Below, piece after piece: positions 11,217 to 22,799 of a DNA stretch of 64,000 nt. The position numbers and the translations under genes are program-made. Position 1 is the first letter of the stretch. Each line of letters begins with the position of its first letter. Source of the stretch: Dichetophora obliterata (Eukaryota; Arthropoda; Insecta; Diptera; Sciomyzidae); assembly GCA_963920525.1 (NCBI GenBank), contig OY986435.1:261394962-261458961 (forward strand), given 5' to 3'. The notes beneath the pieces are model-generated. The model was given only the letters and a program-made list of their open reading frames with translations. It did not search any database and was not told the origin of the DNA.

Positions 11217-11984
11217 TGCCGCCCCGAAAGGCTACCACGGAAATTGTCCAGGCTAGCCTGTTCCTGCTTCAGAAAAACCTTAAATTGGTATTGGTATGGA
11301 TGCAAAAGGCCCTAACTTAGTGTTAGTTGTTAGTAAATGTGGACCCGGGTTTCGTCCAGATGTGGGAGAGTCTGTCATTTGGATGTGCCTAAAAGTAGGA
11401 GGAGTTGGTGGGGTGTTAGTGCAGGAAGTTTTCCAGCAAAAGGTGCCCTTAAAAGGCAACTTAGTGGTTGTGAGGAGCCTATGGCGTAGAACGTCGTAAT
11501 TTAAAGACCCCACTGCTGGATCAGTCCAATATTTCGATTGGAAAAGCTGTTAAAGGAGTTCGTGGATTGGTCCGGTCTAACTATGCTGGTTCAATGGTGG
11601 GTGAGACCCAAAAAGCAAATGACAATGTTAAATCTTCGTCAAAGCTTCCAGAATCGGCAGAGAAGCTTGTGAACAAGAAAGGTAAACAATCTTTGGTCCA
11701 TGCCAGAGGAAAGTGTCAGAAAAACTAAATTAATTTCGGTTGACTTATTTAAAGTAGCACTCGAATGTGGAATGAGAGGTGAGCATTTCTTGGCCTCTGA
11801 AATGATCTTAGAGGTCATTCTCGAAAATGAGCGTCTGCATGAACGTGTGGAGCTGTTTCTGGCAATGAAAGATATTTCGTCTCCTGTTGTAGGCGTTCAG
11901 AGTAGCACATTCACGACAGCTCTTCCGGTGGCACAGACTTTTTACTGTGTCAAGGTATCTAGCACAGGTACACTACATCAATAG
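11217..11984 (+). pseudogene. Possible non-LTR ORF1 remnant (uncertain)
   Basis: A start MPPRKATTEIVQASLFLLQK at 11217 is followed by broken frames rich in Lys, Ser and Glu. The last part (11700-11984) reads ALECGMRGEHFLASEMILE, then ENERLHERVELFLAMKDI, a coiled-coil-like stretch. That mix of a basic start and a coil resembles ORF1 proteins of insect LINEs, but no zinc knuckle or RRM is visible. It lies downstream of the endonuclease fragment, so the two come from different copies. Other explanations remain open. Confidence 0.3.
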
Positions 11985-12210
11985 TTGTCGTATGTTAAAT
12001 CTTTCAAAAAGAAACTTTTGTTTCATGTGCTAAATCACAATTGAAATTTCCACCTTAAATCATTTACATATCTGTGAATAAATTTAATTATATTAAATCG
12101 TTTTATCGACCTGTTACAAATCGAAAGGATCATCAACATAACATAAGTTTTCTGGATATCTTTAAAGTATGTTCAACATCAATTTGAATTAGGACCTACT
12201 GGACAAACGC

Positions 12211-12910
12211 AGGTGGTCGATTCCCGTTCTGCGTTATTGTCATATGAAAAGTGTTTTGAGCTTTACACTGAAAACGCGATTTCCGTTGTCTGTTGAAAGG
12301 GCAACACCTTTTTTTTTTTTTGCTGAAATGAAAACAAAGTTAACGCCAGTTGCAAATGCGCGTTATCGACTTGCTATATTAGTTTCGGATATTTTATGCT
12401 ACCGAAAAACTTATCTTAGTTATATTTATTTATGAAAAATTCCTTGTATTTTTCTTTTTTATTATTTATTTTTAATATATTGTTTTACTTTCTCAATCAA
12501 GTTTATGGCTGTGGTAAAGCGATATAAGTCGATGTGTTCCTCCGCAATTCTGGTGAATGAGTTTTTTTCATCGCGAAGTCTCCTCCTAAAAATCCTTGGG
12601 TTTTCTCTACGTAAATCAATCAAAGTAATATTGAAGTCATAATAAAGTAATTAATCATCATGTTCAATAAAGTAATTTTTGTAAATGTTTTCTACCATCT
12701 AATACATTGTTTATATATATCTTTCATAAAAGCTTTGTTTACTAGACATCCAGCAACTCTCAAATGCTATTCAGCAACTACTTTGCATTAGGCGAAAAAG
12801 AATCGTGTTTTTGTGCGCAGTGAAGTGAAAAAGTGAAATCTTCAAATGAAAACTATTCTGAAAAGCTTTTTTCACCTTAACGCAAAACGGGAATTGACTC
12901 CCAGGTCGTC
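12211..12910. mobile_element. Inverted-repeat element, about 700 bp
   Basis: The left arm (12211-12262) contains GGTCGATTCCCGTTCTGCGT. The right arm (12866-12910) contains its inverted form ACGCAAAACGGGAATTGACT followed by CCCAGGTCGTC. Identity is moderate, indicating an old copy. No coding capacity; target duplication not found. Confidence 0.45.
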
Positions 12911-14360
12911 AAAGCGTTACTGGCAGATCTTCATATGGATTTTGTAGCCTTTCCGCACTCATTTTCAAGCCCATTAACTGTTTTTATATGAAACGAGAAA
13001 ATTTTCTAGGGCTTCCTCTCTCGAGACTCTAAATTGGCTTACAAGAAACGCTTTTTTGAGAATGTTAAAAAAAAATCATTACATGCATTAACTTAAAATC
13101 AAATTAGACTCTGATCATATCCTGACCTGAACCCACGTCTGTCGTGTACTGGTCTGACATCTTATCCGCACATCTATCGCAGTTGCTACCAAAGTTTCGC
13201 TTACTTTGCGTCATAACAAATGCGAGCAAGCATACGGGGATGTGCGTTCAATACCCAACACCAACAAAAAAGTATAGCAGTGAGCCCAATCAACCATTGT
13301 GTAATAGTGTTTGGATTAAGCTTACCTACAATGGAATAATGAAAGCCTTTTACAAACATGCTTTGAAAACAGTTGTCTACGTTATAAATTTACAAGTTGT
13401 GTTGTATAATTGTATCGAAACAGGATTAAAGTAAGCTTCTTAGGAATAATAAAGTAAAGGAATAATACTTGTAGTAAGTTTACTTGAAGTTTAATTTACA
13501 AGCGTTTTCAAAGCATGATTGGAAAATGCTTTCAGAAGTAATAGTTTCACAACTTCCACATTATTGTGGAATCTGGGAAACACCAAGCATTAAGACTTAA
13601 TTACAACTGCAATAAGAAGCAAAGTTCTATCACTAACAATTTTGATGTCAGTGGCTTGTGTTCAGTGGTAATTCCAACACATTCTTTTAGAATTTTATAA
13701 TTCTTAAATTAATTTTTAATATTTTGTTAGTTGCACCAATGTGCTTTAATAAAAATTTATATTAAATAGTCCACATAGTTTTATTTATATTCCCTTTTTT
13801 TTTAGTGTCAATGTGTTTATCGACAGTATAAAATACTAGATAAATTTCTTATAGATTTGGATGTGATCGTCTTTCGTATAGATTAATTTTACTGAGAAGA
13901 TGAATTTGTGCTAATTTGTCAACTGCGAGCACATAAGATTTCTTAAAAACAGGTATTAAAAGCTTACAATAATACTTGCTTCCCATTATTTAATAAATTT
14001 TTTAACAATATTTTTATAACACTTTTTTTAATTTTTTATAAACAGTTGTAAAAAACTTACAATAACACTTTCTTCCAATTATTTAATAATTATTTTCAAT
14101 AATACTTTTACAACACTTTTTTCCCATTACAAAGAAAGTATGTATTGTAGAAAGCTTATTTACAACATTTATATCCAACTGAATTGTAAACGATTGCAAT
14201 AATATTACAGTGAGGAATATTTTTCCAAGGGTTCATTTTTGCTTATTCTACAATTACTTCAAAGCATTTTACAAACATTTTTACAAACTTTTTCCAAGCA
14301 CAATGCTTACGCTTGTAAACTTACGACAAGCTTATTCCAAGCTTTTTTGGCTGATTGGGA
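12911..14360. repeat. No gene; degenerate ACTTACAATAACACTT-type repeats
   Basis: Between 13955 and 14130 two tandem units of about 95 bp share 'aaagcttacaataatacttgcttcccattatttaataa...aacacttttttt'. Inverted relatives (taagtttacttgaagtttaatttacaagc) lie near 13475-13505. Frames at 13144-13434 and 14210-14467 are unrecognised. Confidence 0.45.
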
Positions 14361-14985
14361 GGGGACTGCCGACGGAAGTGAAAACCTATATATATAATAC
14401 TAGTATTCCCAGTAGGCATTGTCCTGCCGCGGACCGATTTACTGCTATGTACGAATTTTCATGCTAATCTGGGCTAAATGCAAAAATGCATTACATTGCC
14501 GAAATTGCTCTTTCAGGGGGCTGCCATAGACGCATTTATTGTTATCGATGGATTGTTCGGTTTATTGAAGCATAGTTGAGCGTCAGAATTCTAGACATTA
14601 ATGAGCATAAAAATTATGCAATTAAATTGTCAGGGAGAATATACAGTCATGTGTGTCCTTAGACAGTTATTGTCCAAGACCTCCCTAGGTGGCGCTGGAG
14701 TAAAGATATCTACTAAAACGTAGTGCTACCTGTATTTAAATTTTATTTCAACAACATTAAACTAATAATATAGTTTGGTATAATTATAAAATAAAAACAC
14801 TATCTTGATATAAAATATTTTGAAAGAAATAATCAAACGGGAAGAGGGTGAAAATACAAACAAATTTTTTCCGATTATCATGAAAACTATTATATATAGC
14901 AGTAAGGTGGTCCGTGGCAGGATAATGTCTGTACGGGAATACTAGCATTTTATATATAGGTTTTCACTTCGGTCGGCAGTCCCTT
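14361..14985. mobile_element. Inverted-repeat element built from two copies of a ~105-bp unit
   Basis: The left arm 14361-14470 (GGGGACTGCCGACGGAAGTG... to ...TTTACTGCTATGTACGAA) is repeated in inverse at 14879-14985. The same unit stands alone at 61575-61695. Each arm has its own short inverted ends of the AGCAGTGAGG/CCTTACTGCT type. So this could be two separate short elements in opposite orientation rather than one element. Confidence 0.6.
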
Positions 14986-16384
14986 CACTGCTGTACTTTT
15001 TTTCGTTTTCTTTTATGTAGACAAAAACCACTTCTGTTTTCTGTTACGCAACGCGTCCTTTTTGTTTGCTCATATCCTTAGACAATTCTTTTTATCGCTT
15101 TCATCTTTTACACTAAAAATAGTGCTACAAGAGTGCTATCAAAAAATCAAAACAGGATAAAATAGTATACATTTTTCTTTGCTTTTCCTAATTTTCAGCA
15201 ACATGAACGGCGTACGAGCGTTACGTGCGCCACTTTTAAAATGCCCATATTATTGATTTTGTTATATATTCTTCAAATGTTTCTGTATTTCTTGCAAAAT
15301 AGTGAAGTTTAAAAAATAATTTTTTTTTTTGCTACTAAGCTATTATTATTATTATTATTACTACCGAATATAAGTACAATAAGAACTGGGTTCTTTTGAA
15401 TTACAACATAAATACATTCAATATATTTTTATATAATAATAACAAAAAAATTTTCTTGCAGGGTGAATACTTAAGATGTACATGTTTGTATCTTTTTACT
15501 GTCGCTTTTTCGTTTCATAGATTTTCAAACCACAACGGTGCTAAATAAGTTTCACTTCAAAAGGTGTAAATCAATTCCTTTGTATGCAAAAATGCAGAAT
15601 TTTTTCACTGACACCTGGCAGCACTGTTAAGAGCATTCAAACACATCGCCAAGAACAAACATTTTACAAAAACTGGCTATGCATTTAAAACTAAACGAGT
15701 CTATTAGGGTCTAATAACATTTTAGCATAATTTTGGCATATTTTTTCATAATATGACTTTAATTAAAATGGTAAATCAACATAACAATACATTAACACAT
15801 TTTGCCCTTTTACAAAAGAACCAGCAACTAACCAAAATTATGCTATTATAACACATTACTTATTGTTATTTTTATGCATTCTTTGGAATCAGCCAGGCGC
15901 ATAGCAGCTCGGCTGAGTTGAAAAGGCAAATTAAGACAGAAGAACTCTGATGATGAAGATAATGATGGAAAGAATTAAATATGATGTTGATTCTGAACGC
16001 TCGTGCTACTCGACTTGAATGGCTTCGGATTACAAGAAGCTAGATAGGAGATTTACTTAAAGGCACCTGAATATGATGATATTAATACTTAATAGTAAAA
16101 TGCATGACGCTGATGCTTATGATGATGATGTCGAGCACAAGCGCGGATCCACGTTGGGGGGATCAGGGCGATCGTCCCCCAAAGCTTCTTGAAAATGCTG
16201 TTTATATTATCACATATGCTTGATAATGTGATAATGGATTTAAAAAGTTGATTTTCAACAGCTTTGGATTTAGTGATGTTTCCTTATTCTGTTACCTCGA
16301 AAAAATTACATTATCTACACAAGATGTAACAAAACTATGTAACAGATATTCGATATTCTTGAAAGCATGTCCATCTTAATTCGT
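14986..16384. other. No gene seen; (TTA)n at 15342-15361
   Basis: AT-rich. 'gacacctggcagcactgtt' near 15601-15620 resembles one end of a hAT element (compare 4809-5486), but no partner end was found. 'gatgatgatg' runs occur at 16118-16130. Confidence 0.4.
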
Positions 16385-17105
16385 AAATCTTTGGGATGAA
16401 AAACTTAGAAATCCTGATTTTGAGGAAAATCGTATTAGCCTCTAGCCACCGGAAATGCCGATAAATTTTTATCAAAAATTGGGTTTTTTTTTTATTTTTG
16501 ATCGTAATTTTTTTAAACGCGACCAAACTAACTCAAATTGTTAGTAGAAATTGAGTTTCAAGAACAGCCACGTGAATCATGATTTTGATCGTGATTCAGT
16601 AAAAAAATCATTTTGATTTTCTTCCATAACTAGTGCAAAAAAAAAAAATAAAAAATCATAGTTTTTTCCCAATGGCTGTGTTCAGAGGAGCATCAAATGA
16701 TAAAGTTCATCACTTTTTCTTGTTCTCTTTGATTTATTCTGGTCTTAAGCGCCATCAAAATTTTGATTACGTTCGATGTTAATTTTCGCCATTGCGGAGA
16801 GTTCATTTTTTTTGCCGGAAAACAACAACAAATTTAGATTCATTCAATCATTTGATTCTCGTTTAATCTGTTTTTAGGAAATCTCTCAAAATTGCGCAAA
16901 TATTTTTAGTGGGGGGGTTCATTGGAAAGGTCTTGTGGAGATCTATTGATTAAATAAGTAAATAAGAATCATTAAATTCATTAACAAATCAATGTGTCAA
17001 TCAAAAATTTAAAAAAAAATTAAGGAAATTCATCGACATTTCCGGTGGCTACGGACTCAAACGATTTTCCTCAAACTCAGGATATCTTATTTTTTATCTC
17101 AAAGA
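16385..17105. repeat. Inverted repeat arms containing GAGGAAAATCGT and GTAGCCACCGGAAATG
   Basis: 16385-16460 and the reverse complement of 17025-17105 share TCCTGATTTTGAGGAAAATCGT-like sequence and a nearly identical AGCCACCGGAAATGCCGAT block, spaced by about 560 bp. The arms look like parts of one decayed element. No coding content is recognised in between. Confidence 0.5.
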
Positions 17106-18461
17106 CTCAGAAATTAAGTGTGCTTTTTGACATAATTTTCCATATAATTATATTTTATTACACTTCATTTTTTCATATACTTCGAGCCACCCTAGTATAC
17201 TCTTATGAATCCTGAAATGTAGCCTCTTCCTAAAAGTCTTTTTAAAATTTTAGTAACTTTGCCATTAAGTGGAGAAACTGCATTTTCATCATTTTATAGT
17301 TAAAATATAATTAAAACATATTTCAAACATATTCTACGACAACAGAAGAAAGATTGAGCGGACTTGCTTTATAAAATATTCATTATAACATTAAAGTGAC
17401 TGTGGATCGAATTGTCGATAGATATGCCAAACATGGAGGCACAGATTAGATTTCGTGTCGTGATTTGATTTTTCAAACAGGGTTGGAAATTTTTTTTTTT
17501 TATTTAGGCTACTCCGAAAGCTTTCCTGATTCTAGGCTTCCCTAGATCAAGAAGACACCTCAGTGAAGAGAAAATTATTTGGCCAAATCGTAAGATTTAT
17601 AACGCCACACCGCCGTGTGGGGCGTGGTGGGGCGATCCCATACAAAGGGATGGACATCCAGAAAAAAGTGCAACTTGCAAATTATTATAATATTTTGATA
17701 CATTTCGATAGAAATATACTTGGGCTATTTGAATTGGGCAGTTATTTTATATTTAAGCGCGTACTTTTGCTTTTGTAAAGCCTCAAAGTTGATATTTTGT
17801 AATATAAAAAAATATAGTCTTTTTTTTAAAGTCCTATAACATTTTGTTAAAGTGCTTGATTGAACAGATCTTTATTTTTTATGAAAGGGTATACTCTAGA
17901 CTTTTAAACCACATATTTTGTTTTTACGTTTTTTGTTATGACGTTATTGCGATAAGAAATAAAAATTAGAATTAAAAAAATTATTAAATTTGAAAAATAA
18001 AAAAATGGCCAGGGTTGGCCAGGATCAATGTACCTTACATTACAAATAATGATAGTAAGAACTGTTTAAAAAAAAAAATTAGCGAGCGCCATCCAGCGCC
18101 CTCTGAGAATTTCAATATCAAAATTGTATTCCTCGGTTTTTTTTATAGCATTTCTCACAAAATAATAAGCTAATAAAGTAAAGCTTATTTTCAATGTAAT
18201 AAGCTAATAAATTCTTGTTTAAAAAAACATTGTGTAATACAATACAGGTAAGTAATGTCGCTAAACACAAAAAAATGGTTTTTTTTACCATGCATTTTTG
18301 GGTCTCCTAGACCAGCTACGCTCATAAAGGTTAACAATTACCGTTGGCTAGTCACACTTGACGACCTCGGTGTTGAAACGATGCGAGTCGAATGGTTTGG
18401 AAATTTTTTAGTACATTTTATTCAAAAATTTGAGACAACAATTATATTATTTTTTTTTTAT
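17106..18461. other. No recognised gene
   Basis: A plus frame at 17563-17778 starts MKRKLFGQIVRFITPHRRVG but matches nothing I know. The rest is AT-rich with runs of A and T. Confidence 0.35.
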
Positions 18462-18653
18462 TTAACCTTCATCGGTCCCTTATTTCTAGAAACAAAGAGG
18501 TTCCTTGTGTGTAAATTTTACACCCTCTTTTTCAGGAGCAATATTTTCATCGATGAATGAAATGCATGCAATCTTCTCGTTAAAAGTAATAAATTATTCA
18601 TTGTTTTATTAAATTAAGAAAAAAAAAGTCTAATCGATTAATCGAATAAAAAT

Positions 18654-20093
18654 TCTATATATACAAAAGTGAATGTATGTGTGTGGGTATAAACGTATGC
18701 ATATCGCGTATAGACTCAAAAACAGCTAAGCCTATCTTTATGATATTTTCAGGGAAATTGAAACAACATCTTGAGAGTGCTCCTGGGAAGTTTGGTGTCG
18801 ATTGGACAAGGGGGCGTGGTTCCTCTCTTACAACCCAAATTTACGCTATCACCCACAAACCATAAAAGATACTATATATCGAAGGGTTTTGATCGTAAAA
18901 AAACTAAAACTTTGCTTAGATGGCTACTATCGGCTACTGTACTAAAAATGGGCATGGTTCCACTATATCTAAGCCTACTTTTTCGAAATCATGCCAATTA
19001 CTGAGTTGTACAAATTTTGATAGTGAACTATATATATCAATGTTGCCACGCTCTTTTTTACCACCCACAAATCAATGGAACTTATATATATAAGACAATT
19101 TTGATCTTATATATCTACGTCCACTCTTTCGAAATCATGCTAATTCCTGAGATGCTCACGTTTTGATAGTGAAAATTGGTATGTAGGTTAGAAGGGGCGA
19201 TTAGTATGGAAGAAAAAAAGTGTTAATGGGCGCTTCGCGTTTCTGATTCTTGGAATTGTACTGAGCAAAAAAGTCCACTAGACCATACGTCTACGGTGAA
19301 AATCGAGCTTCCAGATTTTGACTTGCAGTTTTTTCTCAGACTTTTGTCACTTTTTTTAGATATTTTGGCCTATAACAGCCAAACCATTGAGATTTTTGTC
19401 TTAGTATTGGATCGAAAATCTCAATGGTCCAAAAAAAATCCAAAAAATATAAAAAAAAAACGTGACAAAAATCTGAGAAAAAACTTAAAGTCAAAATCTG
19501 AAAGCTCGATTTTCACCGTAGACGTATGGTCTAGCGGACTTTTTTGCTCAGTACAATCCCAAGAATCAGAAACGCGAAGTGCCCATTTTGATGTTCAAAT
19601 CGCCCCACCCTAATTTAGGTGCAATGGGACAAATTTGCTGTCCCTATATATATACATATATAAATGTTGCCATGCCTACTTTTTCCGCCCATCTATCTTT
19701 ATAAAAAAAAAATAATATATGTATGTGAAATTTTCAGGGAAACGGTAGCAAAGTCTTCAGAATGTTCTTGTGAAGTCTGGTGCTGATTGCAAAAAGGGGC
19801 GTAACACCTCAAATATACCCCAAATTTTTGATATCGAATATCTTTGGAATAATAGGTCACACGACAACGGAATTCGGTTTCGTGAAACTTTAGCATGTTA
19901 TAAAATGCATACCAAGAATAGTTCTTGCATTGAAAATGGGGCGTGGCACCTCCTAAGCAACCCAAATTTGCTGTATCGAATAGCTTCGCAATTATAGAGC
20001 GCACAGCCTCGGAATTTGACCACAATTTACACGTTTCGTTCTACTCATAACATTTAATGGACGCGTAGGAAAAGGGGGCGTGGTTTCAACTAG
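18654..20093. mobile_element. Possible Helitron-like body
   Basis: The stretch starts TCTATATATACAAAAGTG and ends AACTAG followed by T, compatible with Helitron ends. It contains degenerate repeats of 'ttttcagggaaa...tttggtgtcgattg...gggggcgtgg' (18747-18820, 19733-19805) and 'tttttcgaaatcatgccaatt' (18978, 19125). The base 5' of the start is T rather than the expected A, and no strong terminal hairpin is seen, so this call is weak. Confidence 0.3.
19223..19584. repeat. Near-perfect foldback with ~150-bp arms
   Basis: The left arm (about 19223-19375) starts ATGGGCGCTTCGCGTTTCTG and pairs with the right arm (about 19435-19584), which ends CAGAAACGCGAAGTGCCCAT. Long exact blocks include CCATACGTCTACGGTGAAAA. 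The loop is about 60 bp and is itself partly paired (gagattttcgatcc/caatgg side). Transcribed, it would form a long hairpin RNA. No ORF of interest. Confidence 0.8.
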
Positions 20094-20341
20094 TTTAAAA
20101 AATTTAAAATTGGCAAAATATCGAAACAATAATTAAAATAAAGCAGAAGAACAGTGACATAGGCTCGCCAAGATTATGGTGTGTAAAATATACACACAAG
20201 AACCTATTAGGAAAATTTTTTTCTGTAGGGTAGCAGCGACATCTAGCGTGAAAAAGAACGTCGAAAACATAAATTTTTCATACGATTTTTACATTGAGCC
20301 AAAATCCTAGCTCGATTTGATGAACTTATATAATCTTCATA

Positions 20342-21967
20342 CACTGAGGAGCAATACTGTAACATGGTGCAACACTTCTCATTTCAGCTATCGTTATCTT
20401 CTCCAAATTATAACAAATAACATATTTTTATTTAATAATGTTTTGGTGCACTTGTACTCTTTCTCCTTAACCGTTTTGAAACTTTTCTAACAACAACGAA
20501 AAAACTAGCAGACAAAAATGTAAAAAAGGTAAATGTTACAGTTTTGCACTCCTTTCTTATTTATTGTTTTTTTAACGATTTTCGTGGCAAAAAATATTAT
20601 TAATAATATGTCCAGTATCTTTTTGCTCTTTTGAGTTCTTGGATACGATTGGGCATACTGGATGTATACCTCCTCACAAATTCTGGTGGTATAGACTCCC
20701 AAACATCCTTACTTCGCTACCACAGCTCATTTACTCCTTTGGGCGGACTGGGATACTTAGCAAGCTGTGATTTGACGTGACTCCACAAATTTTCGATTGG
20801 CTTCATGTTCGGAGAATGTAAAGACCATTTCAAATTAGGAAATTTCTGTTTTTGTATCCAGTCTTTGACAACATGTGTAGTGTGCTTTGGATCATTGTCT
20901 TGCTGAAAAATTACTTTTTCAACAGCAAGACCCATACTTTCCACTACTCCTGGTAGATTTTGTTGCAGGATGGACGGGTATTGTTCCTTACGCATAATCC
21001 CATCATTGCGTTTTAAGGGTCCAACACCATTTTGCGAAATACAACCCCAAACCATTATTGACCCACCACCATGTTTCATTGTTTGCTTTACATGATGTGG
21101 GTGGGTTGTATTTGGGTCTTTGGTCCAATACCACGCACGACCATCTGATTGGAAACGGTTGATTTTAGTCTCATCAGACCAAATAAACTAAAATTTAAAA
21201 TAACAATGAATAAAAAATTTTGCTTCACAATGTCAGTTAAAAGACTCATCATATCCCAATCTGCGACTGTCCAGTGTTCGTGCGCTGCAGCAAAATCCTG
21301 CCTTAGCCGCACATGTCTTTTGGTCAGCATTGTTTTTTTTTTCTCTGCTGCTTTAACGCCCAATTTCGTAATGCTTCGCCGAGCTGTACACTGACTATCA
21401 CTGATGTTTAAAATTTTCAGCGCTGCTGCAGGAATGACTGCATCATTGCTGGTCACCAAGTTCGCAAGATGGCGGGCATCACGGCAGCTTATTTTTCTTG
21501 GTCTACATCCTTTGTTCTTAGGAACACTTTCTACTATATTTTTCCTTATGCGTTGCACTGTCATGTGGCTTATTTGGAAATCTTTTGCTATTTTCCTAAC
21601 TGGCTATCCCTTCCGAAAATAAATTTATTATTTGATTTTTTTTTTCAATATTGATCATACCGCTTGCTTATTTATCACTTAATAAATACATTGCAATCAA
21701 GAAACGGCTATTTAACTTCAAAATAAGCAATAGAAAACGGTACAATGCAAAATTGATAGTTAGTGCAAAACTGTAACATTTGTCTTTTTTTACATTTTTG
21801 TCTGCTATTTTTGTTGTTGTTAGATTAACTTCAACCTGTTTGCAAGAAAGATTATTAGTGTACTAATCACATTATAAAATAAAAATCTGTAATTCGTTAT
21901 TATTTGAAAAAGATAACGGTTGCTGAAATAAGAAGTGTTACAGCATGTTACAGTATTGCTCCTAGTG
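20342..21967. mobile_element. Tc1-like element with ~207-bp terminal inverted repeats
   Basis: The element is 1626 bp, starting CACTGAGGAGCAATACTGTA and ending in the inverse CACTAGGAGCAATACTGTAA, flanked by TA (20340-20341, 21968-21969). The arms (20342-20550 and 21762-21967) are highly similar. Each carries an outer site GCAATACTGTAACAT and an inner inverted site GCAAAACTGTAACAT, an IR/DR-like layout expected to give the transposase two binding sites per end. It sits inside the TTAA composite, so it inserted later. Confidence 0.92.
20600..21606 (-). pseudogene. Tc1-like DD34E transposase, lightly broken
   Basis: The minus strand starts near 21603 (PVRKIAKDFQISHMTVQRIR, a helix-turn-helix). 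The frame 21564-21088 then carries the second DNA-binding part (NKGCRPRKISCRDARHL). After about 21190 another frame carries WSDETKINRF (first Asp), MKHGGGSIMVWGCIS, FQQDNDPKHT (second Asp) and NMKPIENLW (Glu), with 34 residues between the second Asp and Glu. A TAG at 20717 interrupts the C-terminus, which continues WESIPPEFVRRYTSSMPNR to a stop at 20600. The 41 bp at 21188-21228 begin GT and end AG, and their removal would put the two frames in register. This could be a tiny intron but is shorter than usual in flies, so an insertion is as likely. Confidence 0.88.
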
Positions 21968-22203
21968 TACATCAGCTTGAAGTTGAAAAGTGTGTAAAAT
22001 TTACACAAAGAACCGATTAAGGTTAAGTTACGTAAACTTCTTGAAGCGAAGCTTTTTACGCCTCGTTTTGTGATTTGCTTGAGTGAAATCTGAAAAATTA
22101 CAGTTTTTTCCATACACCTTTTTCTTAGAATTGTTGTTGTTTTTTTACTTCCGTCTATTACATTATTACAACAATGAGGATATAAAATTAAAAATATTTC
22201 TTT

Positions 22204-22356
22204 TGCTGAGGTCAGACGATGCTCGTTTGCTCGGCGAGCAGATAATTTTGTTGTTGCTTCCAATGCGAAACTGTCAAAAATTTTGGAGAATACAACAACA
22301 ACCACATTGCTCGGCCATGTGTTCGCCGAGCAAACGAGCATCGTCTGACCTCAGCA
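22204..22356. mobile_element. Palindromic MITE, 153 bp
   Basis: The two arms TGCTGAGGTCAGACGATGCT and AGCATCGTCTGACCTCAGCA are perfect inverses. Pairing continues through CGTTTGCTCGGCGAGCA. The loop holds a short CAACAACAACCA run. No target duplication can be fixed. Confidence 0.7.
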
Positions 22357-22361
22357 TTAGC

Positions 22362-22432
22362 AACCGTGAGGTATCGAACTCGCGCCCTCCGATTGAGAGC
22401 TCAAGACACTAACCACTACTCCAAACCAACCA
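22362..22432 (-). ncRNA. tRNA-like sequence (degenerate or SINE head)
   Basis: On the minus strand, TAGTGGTTAGTG resembles a pol III A box and GAGTTCGATACCT a B box, spaced as in a tRNA. The anticodon and acceptor stems do not pair properly, so this is not a normal tRNA gene. A tRNA-derived SINE head or pseudogene is most likely. Confidence 0.35.
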
Positions 22433-22589
22433 TTACTGGTAAAATGTGATTCATTCAATATTAACTGAAATGGATGACAGGTGCAGTAGATGACAGGAAT
22501 TTGTTAAAGGGATTATTCATTAGCTGCCCTACACATTCTATTGTGAATGCGTGAAGCTATAATGCAGCAGATCACAACTGTCGATCCGT

Positions 22590-22796
22590 TTCCATGGCGA
22601 GTTAAATCAAGGTTGACTCGGGATTAACTTCTCATGGAAACGCGAGTTGAGTTGAATTTCGTTAAATCCACGAAACTCCGCGAAACTTATACTACGTTTC
22701 CATGGCGAGCTGAGTCGGGATTACTAGGGATTAACTCCCCATGGAAACGCGAGTTGAGTTGAATTTCGTTAAATCCACGAAACTCCGCGAAACTTA
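22590..22796. repeat. Tandem duplication of ~106-bp foldback unit
   Basis: Two adjacent units start GTTTCCATGGCGAG and share GGAAACGCGAGTTGAGTTGA and an AAATCCACGAAACTCCGCGA block. Each contains the inverse pair TTTCCATG/CATGGAAA. A distant inverted relative (GATCAACTCGCCATGCAT) lies at 24189-24206, so the tandem may be one end of a larger element. Confidence 0.65.
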
Positions 22797-22799
22797 TTA

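Larger units (their letters stand above)
18466..22022. mobile_element. TTAA-bounded composite, piggyBac-like ends
   Basis: The left end CCTTCATCGGTCCC and the inverse of the right end CCTTAATCGGTTCT match at 11 of 14 positions. Both are bordered by TTAA (18462-18465 and 22023-22026), the piggyBac target. Both ends also carry a palindromic TGTGTAAA-TTTTACACA block just inside. The left terminus is very like that of the piggyBac element at 48603 (CCCTCATTGGTCCC). A third TGTGTAAAATATACACACA block occurs at 20182-20202. The interior is filled with other elements (a hairpin at 19223-19584 and a Tc1 at 20342-21967). No piggyBac transposase is visible. Confidence 0.5.

Noticed and set aside
15601..15620. 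hAT end (CTGGCAGCACTG)
   Set aside because: Only one end, no partner and no 8-bp duplication were found.
22083..22412. Overlapping frames on both strands at 21820-22412
   Set aside because: They cross a palindromic MITE and the composite's edge; no recognisable protein motif.
22362..22432. Functional tRNA gene
   Set aside because: A- and B-box-like motifs are present but the anticodon arm and acceptor stem do not pair.
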